From: Limnohabitans sp.
Lineage (GTDB): Bacteria > Pseudomonadota > Gammaproteobacteria > Burkholderiales > Burkholderiaceae_C
Assembly: GCA_030158125.1 (NCBI GenBank)
Contig: JAOATL010000015.1
Location: forward strand, 372,001 to 436,000
Direction of reading: 5' to 3'
Length of the DNA stretch: 64,000 bases
This document shows positions 26,111-36,295 of the stretch, piece by piece; position 1 is the stretch's first letter; each line of letters opens with the position of its first letter. The position numbers and the translations under genes are program-made. The notes under the pieces were generated by a model, which was not told the DNA's origin, made no database searches, and worked only from the letters and a program-made list of their open reading frames with translations.

Positions 26111-26866
26111 ATGGATTTGCAACTTAAAGACAGAACAGCACTGGTCACCGGCGCCAGCGTGGGCATTGGCCGCGGCATTGCCAAGGCATTGGCCGCCGAA
26201 GGCGTGAAGTTGGCAATTTCCGCGCGCCGCGCTGACAAGTTGCAAGAAGTGGCCGACGAAATTGTGGCCGCCGGCGGCCACCGCCCGGTCATCATTGAAT
26301 CCGACCTGTACCCAGAAGATGCTGCTGCCAAACTCACGGCGGCCGCCATTCAAGGTTTGGGCCATGTGGACATTTTGGTGAACAATGCCGGCGGCTCACG
26401 CAGTTTCAAAGACTTGCATGTGAGCGAAGATGCCTGGCAAGAGGCCATCACCCTGAACTTTCATCGTCCGCGCCAAGTGGCCGATGCCTTGGTCGATCAA
26501 ATGATTGCGCGCAAATGGGGCCGCATCATCAACATCACCGGCAAGAGCGAACCCGACCATGTGAACGGTGCGTTTTGCGCCAAGGCCGGCATCCACAGCT
26601 GGGCCAAAGGTTTGTCGCGGATGGTGGGGCCGCACGGCATCACCGTCAATTGCATTCCACCTGGCCGCATCCATTCGGAACAAATTTTCCGCAATTACAC
26701 CCCCGAATACCGTCAGTGGCAGTGTGAAAACGAAATTCCAATGGGCCGTTATGGTGAGCCCGAAGACATGGCCAACCTGGTCACGTTCTTGTCATCGCCC
26801 TTGGCCAGTTACATCACGGGTGCCGTGATTCCTGTCGACGGCGGCTTGCGTCGCTATCAGTTCTAA
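26111..26866 (+). CDS. SDR-fold protein with degenerate active site
   Basis: Short-chain dehydrogenase/reductase fold, 251 residues. The cofactor motif TGASVGIG is at 13-20 and NNAG at 91-94. The catalytic YxxxK is not intact: Lys158 is present in AFCAK, but the position four residues earlier is Ala154, and the preceding serine position reads Thr143-Gly144 in NITGKSEP. The C-terminal NCIPPGRIHSEQI and the VDGG end are well conserved. ATG 26111 is preferred over an in-frame ATG at 26096 because GGAAAGG lies six bases upstream. It is the first gene of an operon with tcuA- and tcuB-like genes. The reaction is unknown and may not be a classical oxidoreduction. Confidence 0.85.
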   Translation: MDLQLKDRTALVTGASVGIGRGIAKALAAEGVKLAISARRADKLQEVADEIVAAGGHRPVIIESDLYPEDAAAKLTAAAIQGLGHVDILVNNAGGSRSFKDLHVSEDAWQEAITLNFHRPRQVADALVDQMIARKWGRIINITGKSEPDHVNGAFCAKAGIHSWAKGLSRMVGPHGITVNCIPPGRIHSEQIFRNYTPEYRQWQCENEIPMGRYGEPEDMANLVTFLSSPLASYITGAVIPVDGGLRRYQF

Positions 26867-26882
26867 AGACCGGAGTGGTGGG

Positions 26883-28373
26883 ATGAGCCTGGATGTATTG
26901 GTCATTGGCGGCGGCAACGCCGCCTTGAGCGCGGCCTTGATGGCCCGAGAAGCAGGTGCCAGTGTCATGGTGCTGGAGTCTGCGCCGCGCGAATGGCGCG
27001 GCGGCAACTCCATGCACACGCGCAATTTGCGCTGCATGCACGATGCGCCGCAAGATGTGCTGGTCGAGGCCTATCCCGAAGAAGAGTTCTGGCAAGACCT
27101 GCTGAAAGTCACAGGCGGCTTGACCGACGAGCATTTGGCGCGTCTGGCCATTCGTCACTCACATCATTGCCGGCCTTGGATGGTCAAGCACGGTGTGCGC
27201 TTCCAGCCGTCTTTGTCTGGCGCCTTGCACACGGCACGCACCAATGCTTTTTTCATGGGCGGCGGCAAAGCGCTCATCAACGCCTATTACCGCAGCGCCG
27301 AAAAGCTGGGTGTGCAAATTCGTTACAACGCCGAAGTGAACGAACTAGAGCTTGAAAACGGTGTTTTCAAAGCGGCCCTGGTGAAGCACAAGTCTGCAAG
27401 CGGTGAAGTCTTGCGCACCGAGCGCATCAGCGCCAAAGCCTGTGTCATGGCGGCAGGTGGTTTTGAGTCCAACATTCCTTGGCTGAAAGAAGCTTGGGGC
27501 CAAAACGCACAGGGTGAGTTCCCTGCCGACAACTTCCTCATTCGGGGCACCAAGTTCAATCAAGGCGTGCTGCTGAAACATTTGCTCGACCGCGGCGCTG
27601 ATCAAATTGGCGACCCTACCCAAGCCCACATGGTGGCCATTGATGCACGTGCACCGCTGTACGACGGCGGCATTTGCACGCGCATTGATTGTGTTTCCTT
27701 GGGGGTGGTGGTGAACAAAAATGCCGAACGTTTTTACGACGAAGGCGAAGATTTCTGGCCCAAGCGTTATGCCATTTGGGGCCGTTTGGTGGCGCAGCAG
27801 CCCGGACAAGTCGGCTTCTCCATCACCGATGCGAAAGCGGTAGGCCGCTTCATGCCCCCCGTGTTTGAAGGCACTGTGGCCCAAACCCTGCCTGAGTTGG
27901 CGCAAAAGCTTGGGCTGAACGTCGACACCTTCATGGCCACCTTGAATGCTTACAACCTAGCGTGTGTGCCTGGTCATTTTGACCACACCGTGCTGGACGA
28001 TTGCCACACCGAAGGGGTGACACCGGCCAAAACACATTGGGCCTTGCCACTCGACACGGCGCCTTTCTATGCTTACCCAGTCAAACCGGGTGTGACTTTC
28101 ACTTACTTGGGCTTGAAAACAGACGAGACCACGGCGGTGCGTTTTAACAACCAAGCCAGTCCCAATTTGTTTGTGTCAGGCGAAATGATGGCAGGCAATG
28201 TGTTGGGCAAGGGCTATACCGCGGGCGTGGGCATGACCATTGGCACGGCATTTGGCCGCATCTCTGGCGAGCAGGCTGCGCGTGCGGCATTGGGCACGCC
28301 TGTTTCAGTGCCGACCTTGGCGCAACAAGTGATGCAGGGCAGGGCCGACCTCGACACACCTGTGTCTGCTTGA
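26883..28373 (+). CDS. tcuA: FAD-dependent tricarballylate dehydrogenase-like protein (TcuA)
   Basis: Flavoprotein of the fumarate reductase/succinate dehydrogenase superfamily, 496 residues. The dinucleotide fold [19 protein letters not shown] is at residues 6-24, [11 protein letters not shown] and GAFHTART-like SGALHTART belong to the capping region, and the C-terminal [17 protein letters not shown] binds FAD. In Salmonella, TcuA oxidises tricarballylate to cis-aconitate and TcuB re-oxidises its flavin. A GGAGTGGTGGG region gives a good ribosome site. tcuB follows immediately. No TcuC or tripartite carrier is present, so the substrate in this organism should be treated as unproven. Confidence 0.85.
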   Translation: MSLDVLVIGGGNAALSAALMAREAGASVMVLESAPREWRGGNSMHTRNLRCMHDAPQDVLVEAYPEEEFWQDLLKVTGGLTDEHLARLAIRHSHHCRPWMVKHGVRFQPSLSGALHTARTNAFFMGGGKALINAYYRSAEKLGVQIRYNAEVNELELENGVFKAALVKHKSASGEVLRTERISAKACVMAAGGFESNIPWLKEAWGQNAQGEFPADNFLIRGTKFNQGVLLKHLLDRGADQIGDPTQAHMVAIDARAPLYDGGICTRIDCVSLGVVVNKNAERFYDEGEDFWPKRYAIWGRLVAQQPGQVGFSITDAKAVGRFMPPVFEGTVAQTLPELAQKLGLNVDTFMATLNAYNLACVPGHFDHTVLDDCHTEGVTPAKTHWALPLDTAPFYAYPVKPGVTFTYLGLKTDETTAVRFNNQASPNLFVSGEMMAGNVLGKGYTAGVGMTIGTAFGRISGEQAARAALGTPVSVPTLAQQVMQGRADLDTPVSA

Positions 28374-28384
28374 ATCGAACAACC

Positions 28385-29566
28385 ATGCAAACACTTCAAC
28401 AACTCACACAAGAAGCCACGGCCTTGGCGCGTGGTGACATCGTTTTAACGGGCTCAGAAAAAGAGGTTGCACGGCAGCTTCAAATTTGCAATGGCTGTCG
28501 TTATTGCGAAGGTTTCTGCGCAGTCTTCCCGGCCATGACGCGGCGCCTGGAATTTGGCAAAGCCGACATTCATTACTTGGCCAATTTGTGCCACAACTGT
28601 GGTGCGTGTTTGCATGCCTGTCAGTATGCACCGCCCCATGAATTTGCCATCAATGTACCCAAGGCCATGGCCACCGTGCGGGGGCAAACCTATGCCGATT
28701 ACGCCTGGCCAAGCGCCATGGGCGCTCTGTATCAACGCAATGGTTTAACCCTTTCTCTGGCCTTGGCGGCCAGCATCACCTTGTTCATGTTGCTGGCGCT
28801 GCAAAGCAACGGCACCTTGTCGGGTGGCGCTGCGCTGAATGCGCAGCAAGGTTTCTACGCCATCTTCCCGCACAACTTCATGGTGAGCATGTTTGCGCCG
28901 GTGTTTTTGTGGGCGGTGCTGGCATTGGGCATGGGTGTTCGGAAGTTTTGGCGAGATGTCACGCCTGCCACCAGCGGTGCAGCGTTGACCACGCCAGCTG
29001 CCGCTGAAGCGACGCATGATGCCTTGCGCTTGAAGTACCTTGGCGGTGGTCATGGCGATGGCTGTAACAACGAAGACGATGCCTTCACCTTGGCGCGCAA
29101 GCGGACCCATCACCTGACGTTTTATGGCTTCATGCTGTGCTTTGCTGCCACCAGCGTGGCCACTGTGTACCACTATGCCTTTGGTTGGTCCGCGCCTTAC
29201 GGCTTCACCAGTTTGCCCAAAATTTTGGGCACGGTGGGGGGTGTCTCTTTGGCCATTGGCACGTTAGGTTTGTGGCGCTTGAACTTGGCGCGCGATCCGC
29301 AGCACGGCGATGTGCAGCAGCGCCCCATGGACCGCGGCTTCATTGCACTTTTGTTTTTGATCAGTGTCACAGGTTTGGCTTTGATGTTGGCCCGAGGCAG
29401 CGCGGCCATGCCATCTTTGTTGGCCCTGCATTTGGGCTTGGTCATGGCGCTGTTTTTAACTTTGCCTTATGGCAAGTTCGCCCACGGCATTTTCAGAACG
29501 GCATCGCTGCTTCGGTTTGCGGTTGAAAAAAGACAACCTAGCAAGTTGGCATTGGGCAGCGATTGA
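28385..29566 (+). CDS. tcuB: TcuB-like membrane iron-sulfur electron-transfer protein
   Basis: Predicted membrane protein that passes electrons from TcuA to the quinone pool. The N-terminal part holds two 4Fe-4S sets: Cys35, 38, 41, 45 ([11 protein letters not shown]) and Cys69, 72, 75, 79 ([11 protein letters not shown]). From about residue 105 there are six hydrophobic helices with conserved histidines suited to haem binding. ATG 28385 gives 393 residues. A TTG at 28370 overlaps the tcuA stop and would add five residues; neither has a strong ribosome site. It is convergent with mnmA, with only two bases between the stops. Confidence 0.86.
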   Translation: MQTLQQLTQEATALARGDIVLTGSEKEVARQLQICNGCRYCEGFCAVFPAMTRRLEFGKADIHYLANLCHNCGACLHACQYAPPHEFAINVPKAMATVRGQTYADYAWPSAMGALYQRNGLTLSLALAASITLFMLLALQSNGTLSGGAALNAQQGFYAIFPHNFMVSMFAPVFLWAVLALGMGVRKFWRDVTPATSGAALTTPAAAEATHDALRLKYLGGGHGDGCNNEDDAFTLARKRTHHLTFYGFMLCFAATSVATVYHYAFGWSAPYGFTSLPKILGTVGGVSLAIGTLGLWRLNLARDPQHGDVQQRPMDRGFIALLFLISVTGLALMLARGSAAMPSLLALHLGLVMALFLTLPYGKFAHGIFRTASLLRFAVEKRQPSKLALGSD

Positions 29567-29568
29567 GT

Positions 29569-30687
29569 TTAGGCAAGGGTGGTGGCTGCGTTGATCACGC
29601 CACCGCCCAAACACACTTCGCCGTCGTACAGCACGGCACTCTGGCCCGGTGTGACGGCCCATTGGTGCTGGTCAAAATTCAGTGAAAACTGGTTGTCCAG
29701 AGACGATGCAAAGCTGCAGCTGGCATCGGCTTGGCGATAGCGTGTTTTGGCCGCATAGCGGCCCGCTGTGGGCGTGATGCCAGCGCACCAACTGGCGTTG
29801 CCAGCTTGCAGCTCTGGCGACAAAAGCCATGGGTGATCATGCCCTTGTACCACCCACAAAATGTTTTTGGCCATGTCTTTGCGTGCCACAAACCAAGGTG
29901 TGTGCTCACCCCCACCGCGCTGGGCACCCTTTTCTTTGATGCCGCCAATGCCCAAGCCTTGGCGCTGGCCCAATGTGTAAAAGCTCAAGCCCACGTGCTT
30001 GCCAATGGTGCGGCCGCTGGGGTCTTTGATGGGGCCTGGTTCTTTGGAAATGTAGCGATTGAGAAAGTCGCGAAAGGGCCGCTCGCCAATAAAGCAAATG
30101 CCCGTTGAGTCTTTTTTCTTGGCATTGGGCAAGCCAATCTCTTCTGCAATTTGTCGCACTTGTGTCTTGAGCAACTCGCCCACAGGAAACAAAGTTTTAG
30201 ACAGCTGCGCTTGGTTCAGGCGGTGCAAAAAGTAGCTTTGGTCTTTGCTGTTGTCCAGGCCTTTGAGCAATTCGTGCAAGCCGGTGACTGGGTTCAATCG
30301 GACGCGAGCGTAATGACCTGTGGCAATTTTCTCGGCCCCCACTTGCATGGCATGGTCTAAGAAAGATTTGAACTTGATCTCGGCATTGCACAGAATGTCG
30401 GGGTTGGGGGTGCGGCCTGCTTGGTACTCGCGCAAAAACTCCGCAAACACGCGGTCTTTGTAATCGGCGGCAAAGTTGACGTGCTCAATGTCGATGCCCA
30501 CGACATCGGCCACGGCCGCGGCGTCGACAAAGTCAATGTTGGACGAGCAAAATTCGCTGTCGTCATCGTCTTCCCAGTTTTTCATGAAAATGCCAACCAC
30601 TTCGTGGCCTTGCTTTTTCAACAAATGGGCTGTGACGGCCGAGTCGACCCCGCCAGACAAACCCACAACGATACGGTGATGCTTCAT
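29569..30687 (-). CDS. mnmA: tRNA-specific 2-thiouridylase
   Basis: Adds sulfur to U34 of tRNA for Lys, Glu and Gln using ATP and persulfide sulfur relayed by the Tus system. The PP-loop GLSGGVDSA is at residues 9-17. The two catalytic cysteines are in DILCN and [10 protein letters not shown], and [10 protein letters not shown] is the following conserved motif. The 372-residue length is typical. It has its own region upstream shared with the divergent lytic transglycosylase gene. No unusual features. Confidence 0.97.
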   Translation of the reverse strand: MKHHRIVVGLSGGVDSAVTAHLLKKQGHEVVGIFMKNWEDDDDSEFCSSNIDFVDAAAVADVVGIDIEHVNFAADYKDRVFAEFLREYQAGRTPNPDILCNAEIKFKSFLDHAMQVGAEKIATGHYARVRLNPVTGLHELLKGLDNSKDQSYFLHRLNQAQLSKTLFPVGELLKTQVRQIAEEIGLPNAKKKDSTGICFIGERPFRDFLNRYISKEPGPIKDPSGRTIGKHVGLSFYTLGQRQGLGIGGIKEKGAQRGGGEHTPWFVARKDMAKNILWVVQGHDHPWLLSPELQAGNASWCAGITPTAGRYAAKTRYRQADASCSFASSLDNQFSLNFDQHQWAVTPGQSAVLYDGEVCLGGGVINAATTLA

Positions 30688-30746
30688 GGGTGCAATTATC
30701 TCTTGATCAACCCGTGGCGGATTAAATATCTATACTTGGCTCAATC

Positions 30747-31496
30747 ATGAGTTTGCCATCCAGCACGACCTCCCTGCAAAAACTGCGAGTCGCCATCAGT
30801 ACCTTTGTACAAGATGTGGGGAAAGGCGTTTTGACCATGACACACAGTGGCTTGGCCATGTTGGGCCTGGCCTTGGTGCTGGGTTTGGGCGTGGCTGCTT
30901 TTCGCCCCGATTTGCTGAGCGAGGCCGAGACCTCGGTCTATGATTTCTTGCGGGAACGCCAGCTGAGTTTGTGGTGGGAGCCACAAAATACGGCCGATCG
31001 CGCCACCGCCACCGATTTAAAAGACATCCCCAGCAAGCAAGCAGCGGTGGCCGCTTGGCTGGCCAAGAAGTACCGGGTGGCGCCCGAGCCAATTGCGGCG
31101 TTGGTGGCAGAAGCTTACGCCTTGTCTGAAACCTCGCGTCTCAAACCGCATTTGATTTTGGCGGTGATGGCCATTGAGTCGAGTTTCCATCCCTATGTCC
31201 AAAGCCAAGCGGGGGCCCAAGGACTGATGCAAGTCATGACAGACATCCATGTCCAAAAATACCAAAAATACGGTGGCAAGCTGGCCGCCTTTGACCCCTT
31301 GACCAATATGCGGGTCGGGGTGGCTGTTTTGCACGAGTACATTCGCTTGAAGAACGGTTCTGTGGAGGATGGCCTGCGCTTTTATTTGGGCGGTGACAAC
31401 ATCCAAGGCGAAACCGACTACGTGACCAAAGTCTTGGCCGAGCAAGCCAGGTTGGACCAGGTGGCGGCTGGTGTCAAGGTCAGTACCACGCCTTGA
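30747..31496 (+). CDS. Lytic transglycosylase (SLT domain)
   Basis: Cleaves peptidoglycan glycan strands with formation of 1,6-anhydro ends. A single N-terminal hydrophobic segment (about residues 34-52) anchors or exports the protein, and the SLT fold occupies about 120-235. The catalytic glutamate is in LAVMAIESSFHPYVQS and the family motifs QAGAQGLMQVM and MRVGVAVLHEYI follow. The 249-residue length is short, with no LysM or other binding domain. A TATACT hexamer lies ten bases before the ATG. It is divergent from mnmA across 59 bases. Confidence 0.92.
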   Translation: MSLPSSTTSLQKLRVAISTFVQDVGKGVLTMTHSGLAMLGLALVLGLGVAAFRPDLLSEAETSVYDFLRERQLSLWWEPQNTADRATATDLKDIPSKQAAVAAWLAKKYRVAPEPIAALVAEAYALSETSRLKPHLILAVMAIESSFHPYVQSQAGAQGLMQVMTDIHVQKYQKYGGKLAAFDPLTNMRVGVAVLHEYIRLKNGSVEDGLRFYLGGDNIQGETDYVTKVLAEQARLDQVAAGVKVSTTP

Positions 31497-31615
31497 AGCC
31501 CTTGCCCCGTCCGGCCGGGCATTGCCTTGGTTAGGGTTGTATCCAAGTTCAGCGGGCCTTTTTATCACGCACAATACACCACCAAGTAAGGCTTTCCCGT
31601 TTTCAGGAGACATTT

Positions 31616-32746
31616 ATGCGCATTGGCGTTCCTGCCGAAACCCGACCTGGCGAAACTCGTGTCGCCATCACCCCCGAAACAGCCAAGAAACTCAAGGCTC
31701 AGGGACATTCCTTGCACATTCAGGCTGGCGCCGGTGTGGCGGCCAGTGTCACCGACGCGGCCTATCAGGCGGCTGGCGCAGACATCACCGATGCGGCAGG
31801 CGCTTTGGGCTGCGACATGGTGCTGAAGGTTGTGGCCCCCACAGCCGAAGAGCTTCAACACATGAAGTCTGGCGCAGCCTTGGTGGGCATGCTCAATCCA
31901 TTTGATGCTGAAGGCCTGTCGCGCATGGCTGGCGCGGGGCTCACCAGCTTTGCACTAGAGGCGGCGCCTCGCACCACCCGTGCGCAAAGCATGGACGTCT
32001 TGTCGTCGCAAGCCAACATTGCTGGCTACAAAGCGGTCATGGTGGCCGCCGACAAGTACCAACGGTTTTTCCCCATGCTGATGACGGCGGCAGGAACCGT
32101 CAAAGCGGCGCGTGTGGTCATCTTGGGGGTGGGGGTGGCCGGTTTGCAAGCCATTGCCACCGCCAAACGTTTGGGCGCTGTCATTGAGGCGTCCGATGTG
32201 CGGCCCAGCGTGAAAGAACAAGTTGAATCCTTGGGCGGCAAATTCATTGACGTCCCCTACGAAACGGCCGAAGAGAAAGAGGCAGCCGAAGGTGTCGGCG
32301 GCTATGCCCGTCCCATGCCCCCTAGCTGGCTCGAACGGCAAAAAACGGAAGTGGCCAAACGCGTGGCCATGGCCGACGTGGTCATTTCCACTGCCCTCAT
32401 TCCCGGGCGTGCCGCGCCTGTGCTGGTCACCGACGACATGGTGAAAAGCATGAAGCCAGGCTCGGTCATTGTGGACATTGCCGCAGGCAAAGCGGCAGAT
32501 GGCGTAGGCGGCAATTGCTTGCTCACAGAAGCCGGCAAAACGGTTGTGAAGCATGGCGTCACTTTGGTGGGCGAAACCAACCTGCCCGCATTGGTGGCGG
32601 CCGACGCCTCCTCTTTGTATGCCCGCAATGTGCTCGACTTTTTGAAACTGGTGCTCACCAAAGAGGGTGAATTCAAAGTCGACATGGAAGACGACATTGT
32701 GGCCGCTTGTTTGATGACGCAAGGCGGCGACGTCAAGCGCAAATAA
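31616..32746 (+). CDS. pntAA: NAD(P) transhydrogenase subunit alpha, part 1 (soluble domain I)
   Basis: Binds NAD(H) and, with PntAB and PntB, drives hydride transfer from NADH to NADP+ using the proton gradient. 376 residues with MRIGVPAETRPGETRVAITPE at the start of the alanine dehydrogenase-like fold, VVILGVGVAGLQAIATAKRLGA in the NAD-binding fold and the mobile-loop segment SSLYARNVLDFL near the end. The ATG has AGGAGA upstream. The gene is the first of three, as in Rhodospirillum and many betaproteobacteria, in contrast to the fused E. coli PntA. Confidence 0.95.
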   Translation: MRIGVPAETRPGETRVAITPETAKKLKAQGHSLHIQAGAGVAASVTDAAYQAAGADITDAAGALGCDMVLKVVAPTAEELQHMKSGAALVGMLNPFDAEGLSRMAGAGLTSFALEAAPRTTRAQSMDVLSSQANIAGYKAVMVAADKYQRFFPMLMTAAGTVKAARVVILGVGVAGLQAIATAKRLGAVIEASDVRPSVKEQVESLGGKFIDVPYETAEEKEAAEGVGGYARPMPPSWLERQKTEVAKRVAMADVVISTALIPGRAAPVLVTDDMVKSMKPGSVIVDIAAGKAADGVGGNCLLTEAGKTVVKHGVTLVGETNLPALVAADASSLYARNVLDFLKLVLTKEGEFKVDMEDDIVAACLMTQGGDVKRK

Positions 32747-32791
32747 GCCCAAACCTTCCAAACTCATTTAAAAATTAAACCGGAGATCTTC

Positions 32792-33115
32792 ATGGAAGCA
32801 GTGTCCCCCACCCTTCTCAATTTGATTATTTTTGTACTGGCCATCTATGTGGGATACCACGTGGTGTGGACCGTGACGCCCGCATTGCACACGCCCTTGA
32901 TGGCCGTCACCAATGCCATCTCGGCCATCGTCATTGTGGGCGCCATGCTGGCCGCGGCCCTCACAGAAACCACGCTGGGTAAAACCATGGGCGTGCTGGC
33001 TGTGGCGCTGGCTGCGGTCAATGTGTTTGGTGGCTTCTTGGTCACGCGGCGCATGTTGGAGATGTTCAAAAAGAAAGAGAAAAAAGTTGTGGCACCTGAA
33101 GGAGACAAAGCATGA
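32792..33115 (+). CDS. pntAB: NAD(P) transhydrogenase subunit alpha, part 2 (membrane domain)
   Basis: Small membrane subunit of the proton channel, 107 residues with three hydrophobic helices and a short lysine-rich tail (FKKKEKKVV). The motif TPALHTPLMAVTNAISAIV is the conserved PntAB signature. The GGAGATC ribosome site sits eight bases before the start. It follows pntAA after 45 bases and overlaps the pntB start by four bases, so all three subunits are made from one mRNA. Confidence 0.95.
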   Translation: MEAVSPTLLNLIIFVLAIYVGYHVVWTVTPALHTPLMAVTNAISAIVIVGAMLAAALTETTLGKTMGVLAVALAAVNVFGGFLVTRRMLEMFKKKEKKVVAPEGDKA

Positions 33116-34551
33116 GCATGAACCTTGTCACCTTTTTGTACTTGATTGCCAGTGTTTGTTTCATTCAAGCCTTGAAGGGCTTGTCGCATCCCACCACCTC
33201 TATTCGTGGCAATATTTTTGGCATGACCGGCATGCTGATTGCCGCTGTCACCACCGCCGCCTTGATTGTGGAGCTGTCCGGCGGCAAAGCCATGGGCATG
33301 ACCTACGTCTTGGGCGGCTTGGTGGTGGGAGGTGGTTTGGGCGCGTACATGGCGCAAAAAGTTGAAATGACCAAAATGCCCGAGCTGGTGGCCTTCATGC
33401 ACAGCATGATTGGTTTGGCCGCCGTGTTCATTGCCATTGCGGCAGTGGTTGAGCCTTATGCTTTTGGCATCGTGACCAAAGCGGCTGACGGTACAGTGCC
33501 GCCTGTTCCGAAAGGCAACTTACTTGAATTGTTTTTGGGCGCGGCCATCGGTGCTGTCACCTTCAGTGGCTCGGTCATTGCCTTTGGCAAGCTGTCGGGC
33601 AAGTACAAATTCCGCTTGTTCCAAGGTGCGCCGGTACAGTTTGCGGGTCAGCACAAGTTAAATTTGATTTTGGGCTTGACCACTGTGGCTTTGGGTGTGG
33701 CCTTCATGTTCACTGAAAGTTGGACGGCTTTCTTTGCCATGCTGGCCTTGGCCTTTGTCATGGGTGTGCTCATCATCATTCCCATTGGCGGTGCCGACAT
33801 GCCTGTGGTGGTGTCCATGCTCAACAGCTACTCGGGCTGGGCTGCTGCCGGCATTGGCTTTAGCTTGAACAACAGCATGTTGATCATTGCAGGTTCTTTG
33901 GTCGGCTCATCCGGCGCCATTTTGTCGTACATCATGTGCAAGGCCATGAACCGCTCGTTCTTCAATGTCATCTTGGGTGGCTTTGGGGGTGAAGCCACCG
34001 CAGTCACGGGTGGTGCGCAAGAGCAGCGCCCGGTTAAAAGTGGCAGCGCTGACGATGCAGCATTTGTATTGGGCAACGCCGAAACGGTGGTCATCGTGCC
34101 TGGCTATGGCTTGGCCGTGGCGCGTGCCCAGCACGCCGTGAAAGAGTTGGCCGCCAAGTTGACAGAAAAAGGCATTACCGTGAAGTACGCCATTCACCCA
34201 GTGGCAGGGCGCATGCCAGGTCACATGAATGTGTTGCTGGCCGAAGCCGAAGTGCCCTACGACCAAGTGTTTGAGATGGAAGACATCAATGGTGAGTTTG
34301 GCCAGGCCGATGTGGCCATCATCTTGGGCGCCAACGACGTGGTCAACCCCGCGGCGCACATCAAAGGCAGCCCCATTTACGGCATGCCCATTTTGGAAGC
34401 TTACAAAGCCAAAACCATCATTGTCAACAAGCGGTCCATGGCAGCAGGTTATGCCGGCTTGGACAATGAGTTGTTCTACATGGACAAAACCATGATGGTG
34501 TTTGGTGACGCCAAGAAAGTGGTCGAAGACATGGTCAAAGCCATCGAATAA
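33112..34551 (+). CDS. pntB: NAD(P) transhydrogenase subunit beta
   Basis: Membrane domain with about nine helices (residues 1-270) plus the NADP(H)-binding domain III (about 300-479). In domain III the segments VVIVPGYGLAVARAQHAV, HPVAGRMPGHMNVLLAEA and ILGANDVVNPAA are the canonical NADP-site motifs. The 479-residue length is as expected. It starts inside the last codon of pntAB (ATGA). The whole complex supplies NADPH for biosynthesis and for glutathione reduction. Confidence 0.96.
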   Translation: MSMNLVTFLYLIASVCFIQALKGLSHPTTSIRGNIFGMTGMLIAAVTTAALIVELSGGKAMGMTYVLGGLVVGGGLGAYMAQKVEMTKMPELVAFMHSMIGLAAVFIAIAAVVEPYAFGIVTKAADGTVPPVPKGNLLELFLGAAIGAVTFSGSVIAFGKLSGKYKFRLFQGAPVQFAGQHKLNLILGLTTVALGVAFMFTESWTAFFAMLALAFVMGVLIIIPIGGADMPVVVSMLNSYSGWAAAGIGFSLNNSMLIIAGSLVGSSGAILSYIMCKAMNRSFFNVILGGFGGEATAVTGGAQEQRPVKSGSADDAAFVLGNAETVVIVPGYGLAVARAQHAVKELAAKLTEKGITVKYAIHPVAGRMPGHMNVLLAEAEVPYDQVFEMEDINGEFGQADVAIILGANDVVNPAAHIKGSPIYGMPILEAYKAKTIIVNKRSMAAGYAGLDNELFYMDKTMMVFGDAKKVVEDMVKAIE

Positions 34552-34609
34552 TCGCTGCTTTGGCGCCCTTGCTTTTCATGCTTTTTCAAACAACAGGAGA
34601 CAGTTCAGG

Positions 34610-36295
34610 ATGACGCAAACGCGTGTTTGGCTCAGCAGTTACCCCGCGGGGGTGCCTGCTGACATTGATGCATCTCAGTATGATTCTTTGGTCAGTTTGA
34701 TGGAGGAGAGTTTCTCCAAATACGCAGACCGAACAGCCTACAGTTTCATGGGCCACAACATTGGCTACCAAGAAACCGATGTCAAAAGCCAAGCATTGGC
34801 GGCCTATTTCCAGTCGCTTGGCTTGGAAAAAGGTGACCGTGTGGCCGTCATGATGCCCAATGTGCCCCAGTACCCTGTCGCGGTTGCGGCCATTCTGCGT
34901 GCTGGTTTGGTGGTGGTGAATGTCAATCCGCTGTACACACCGCGCGAACTCGAGCATCAACTCAAAGACTCTGGCGCCAAAGCCATTGTGATCATTGAGA
35001 ACTTTGCACTGACGCTGCAAAAATGCATCGCCAACACGCAAGTCAAACACATTGTGATGTGCGCCATGGGCGACATGCTCAGTTTGCCCAAAGGTGCTTT
35101 GGTAAATTTTGTGGTGCGCCATGTGAAAAAAATGGTGCCCGACCATGCGATCCTTGGTGCCGTGAAGTTCAAGCATGCATTGGCGCGGGGTCAGCAAGCC
35201 GCCTTTGTCAAACCAGTGGTCCATGCAGACGACATCGCGGTGCTGCAATACACGGGTGGCACCACGGGTGTGTCCAAAGGTGCGGTGCTGTTGCATCGCA
35301 ATGTGATTGCCAATTTGTTGCAATCGGAAGCCTGGAACGATCCGGTCATGAAGCGTGTGCCGGCCCATGAGCAACCCACCTCGGTTTGCGCCTTGCCGCT
35401 GTATCACATCTTCGCGTTTACCGTGAACATGATGTTGGGCATGCGAACCGGTGGTAAAAATATTTTGATTCCCAATCCGCGTGATTTGCCTGCAGTGCTG
35501 AGCGAGTTGTCCAAGCACACCTTCCACAGTTTTCCTGCTGTCAACACCTTGTTCAATGGCTTGGCCCATCACCCCGATTTTGGCAAAGTGAATTGGTCCA
35601 ACCTCAAAGTGTCGGTGGGCGGGGGCATGGCCGTTACCAGCGCAGTGGCCGCCTTGTGGCTCGAAAAAACAGGGTGTCCCATTTGTGAAGGCTATGGCCT
35701 GTCCGAGACCAGCCCCTCTGCCAGCTGCAATCCCACCACCAGTGCGCAATTCACGGGCACCATTGGCGTGCCTTTGCCCAGCACCTATATGAAGTTGTTG
35801 GACGACGATGGCCAAGAGGTAACCGAGTTGGGGCAGGCCGGAGAAATCGCCATCAAAGGTCCCCAGGTCATGGCTGGTTATTGGCAGCGTCCCGATGAAA
35901 CTGCGCGGTGCATGACGCTCGATGGCTATTTCAAGTCTGGCGACATTGGCATTCGCGATGCGCTTGGATTTTTCAAAATTGTCGACCGTAAAAAAGACAT
36001 GATCTTGGTCAGTGGTTTCAATGTCTACCCAAATGACGTTGAAGAAACAGTGTCGATGTGCCCGGGTGTCATGGAATGTGCCGCTGTGGGCGTGCCTGAT
36101 GAAAAAACCGGCGAAGCCGTCAAGCTGGTCATTGTGAAAAAAGACCCCGAGCTCACAGAAGACAAAGTGCGCGAGTACTGCCGTGCCAACATGACGGGCT
36201 ACAAACAACCCAAAGTGATTGAGTTCAAAACCGAGTTGCCCAAAACAGCGGTTGGCAAAATCTTGCGACGCGAATTGCGCGATGCGCCCAAGTGA
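34610..36295 (+). CDS. fadD: Long-chain fatty acid-CoA ligase
   Basis: Activates fatty acids to acyl-CoA with ATP, peripheral to the inner membrane. 561 residues of the ANL superfamily with the AMP motif YTGGTTGVSKGAV, EGYGLSETSP, and YFKSGDIGIRDALGFFKIVDRKKDMI, ending in KTAVGKILRREL with the catalytic lysine. I chose ATG 34610 because AGGAGA lies nine bases upstream; a more distal in-frame start at 34502 lies inside pntB. mtnN begins inside its 3' end. Other beta-oxidation genes appear at 58901-60607, but no shared operator was seen. Confidence 0.94.
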   Translation: MTQTRVWLSSYPAGVPADIDASQYDSLVSLMEESFSKYADRTAYSFMGHNIGYQETDVKSQALAAYFQSLGLEKGDRVAVMMPNVPQYPVAVAAILRAGLVVVNVNPLYTPRELEHQLKDSGAKAIVIIENFALTLQKCIANTQVKHIVMCAMGDMLSLPKGALVNFVVRHVKKMVPDHAILGAVKFKHALARGQQAAFVKPVVHADDIAVLQYTGGTTGVSKGAVLLHRNVIANLLQSEAWNDPVMKRVPAHEQPTSVCALPLYHIFAFTVNMMLGMRTGGKNILIPNPRDLPAVLSELSKHTFHSFPAVNTLFNGLAHHPDFGKVNWSNLKVSVGGGMAVTSAVAALWLEKTGCPICEGYGLSETSPSASCNPTTSAQFTGTIGVPLPSTYMKLLDDDGQEVTELGQAGEIAIKGPQVMAGYWQRPDETARCMTLDGYFKSGDIGIRDALGFFKIVDRKKDMILVSGFNVYPNDVEETVSMCPGVMECAAVGVPDEKTGEAVKLVIVKKDPELTEDKVREYCRANMTGYKQPKVIEFKTELPKTAVGKILRRELRDAPK

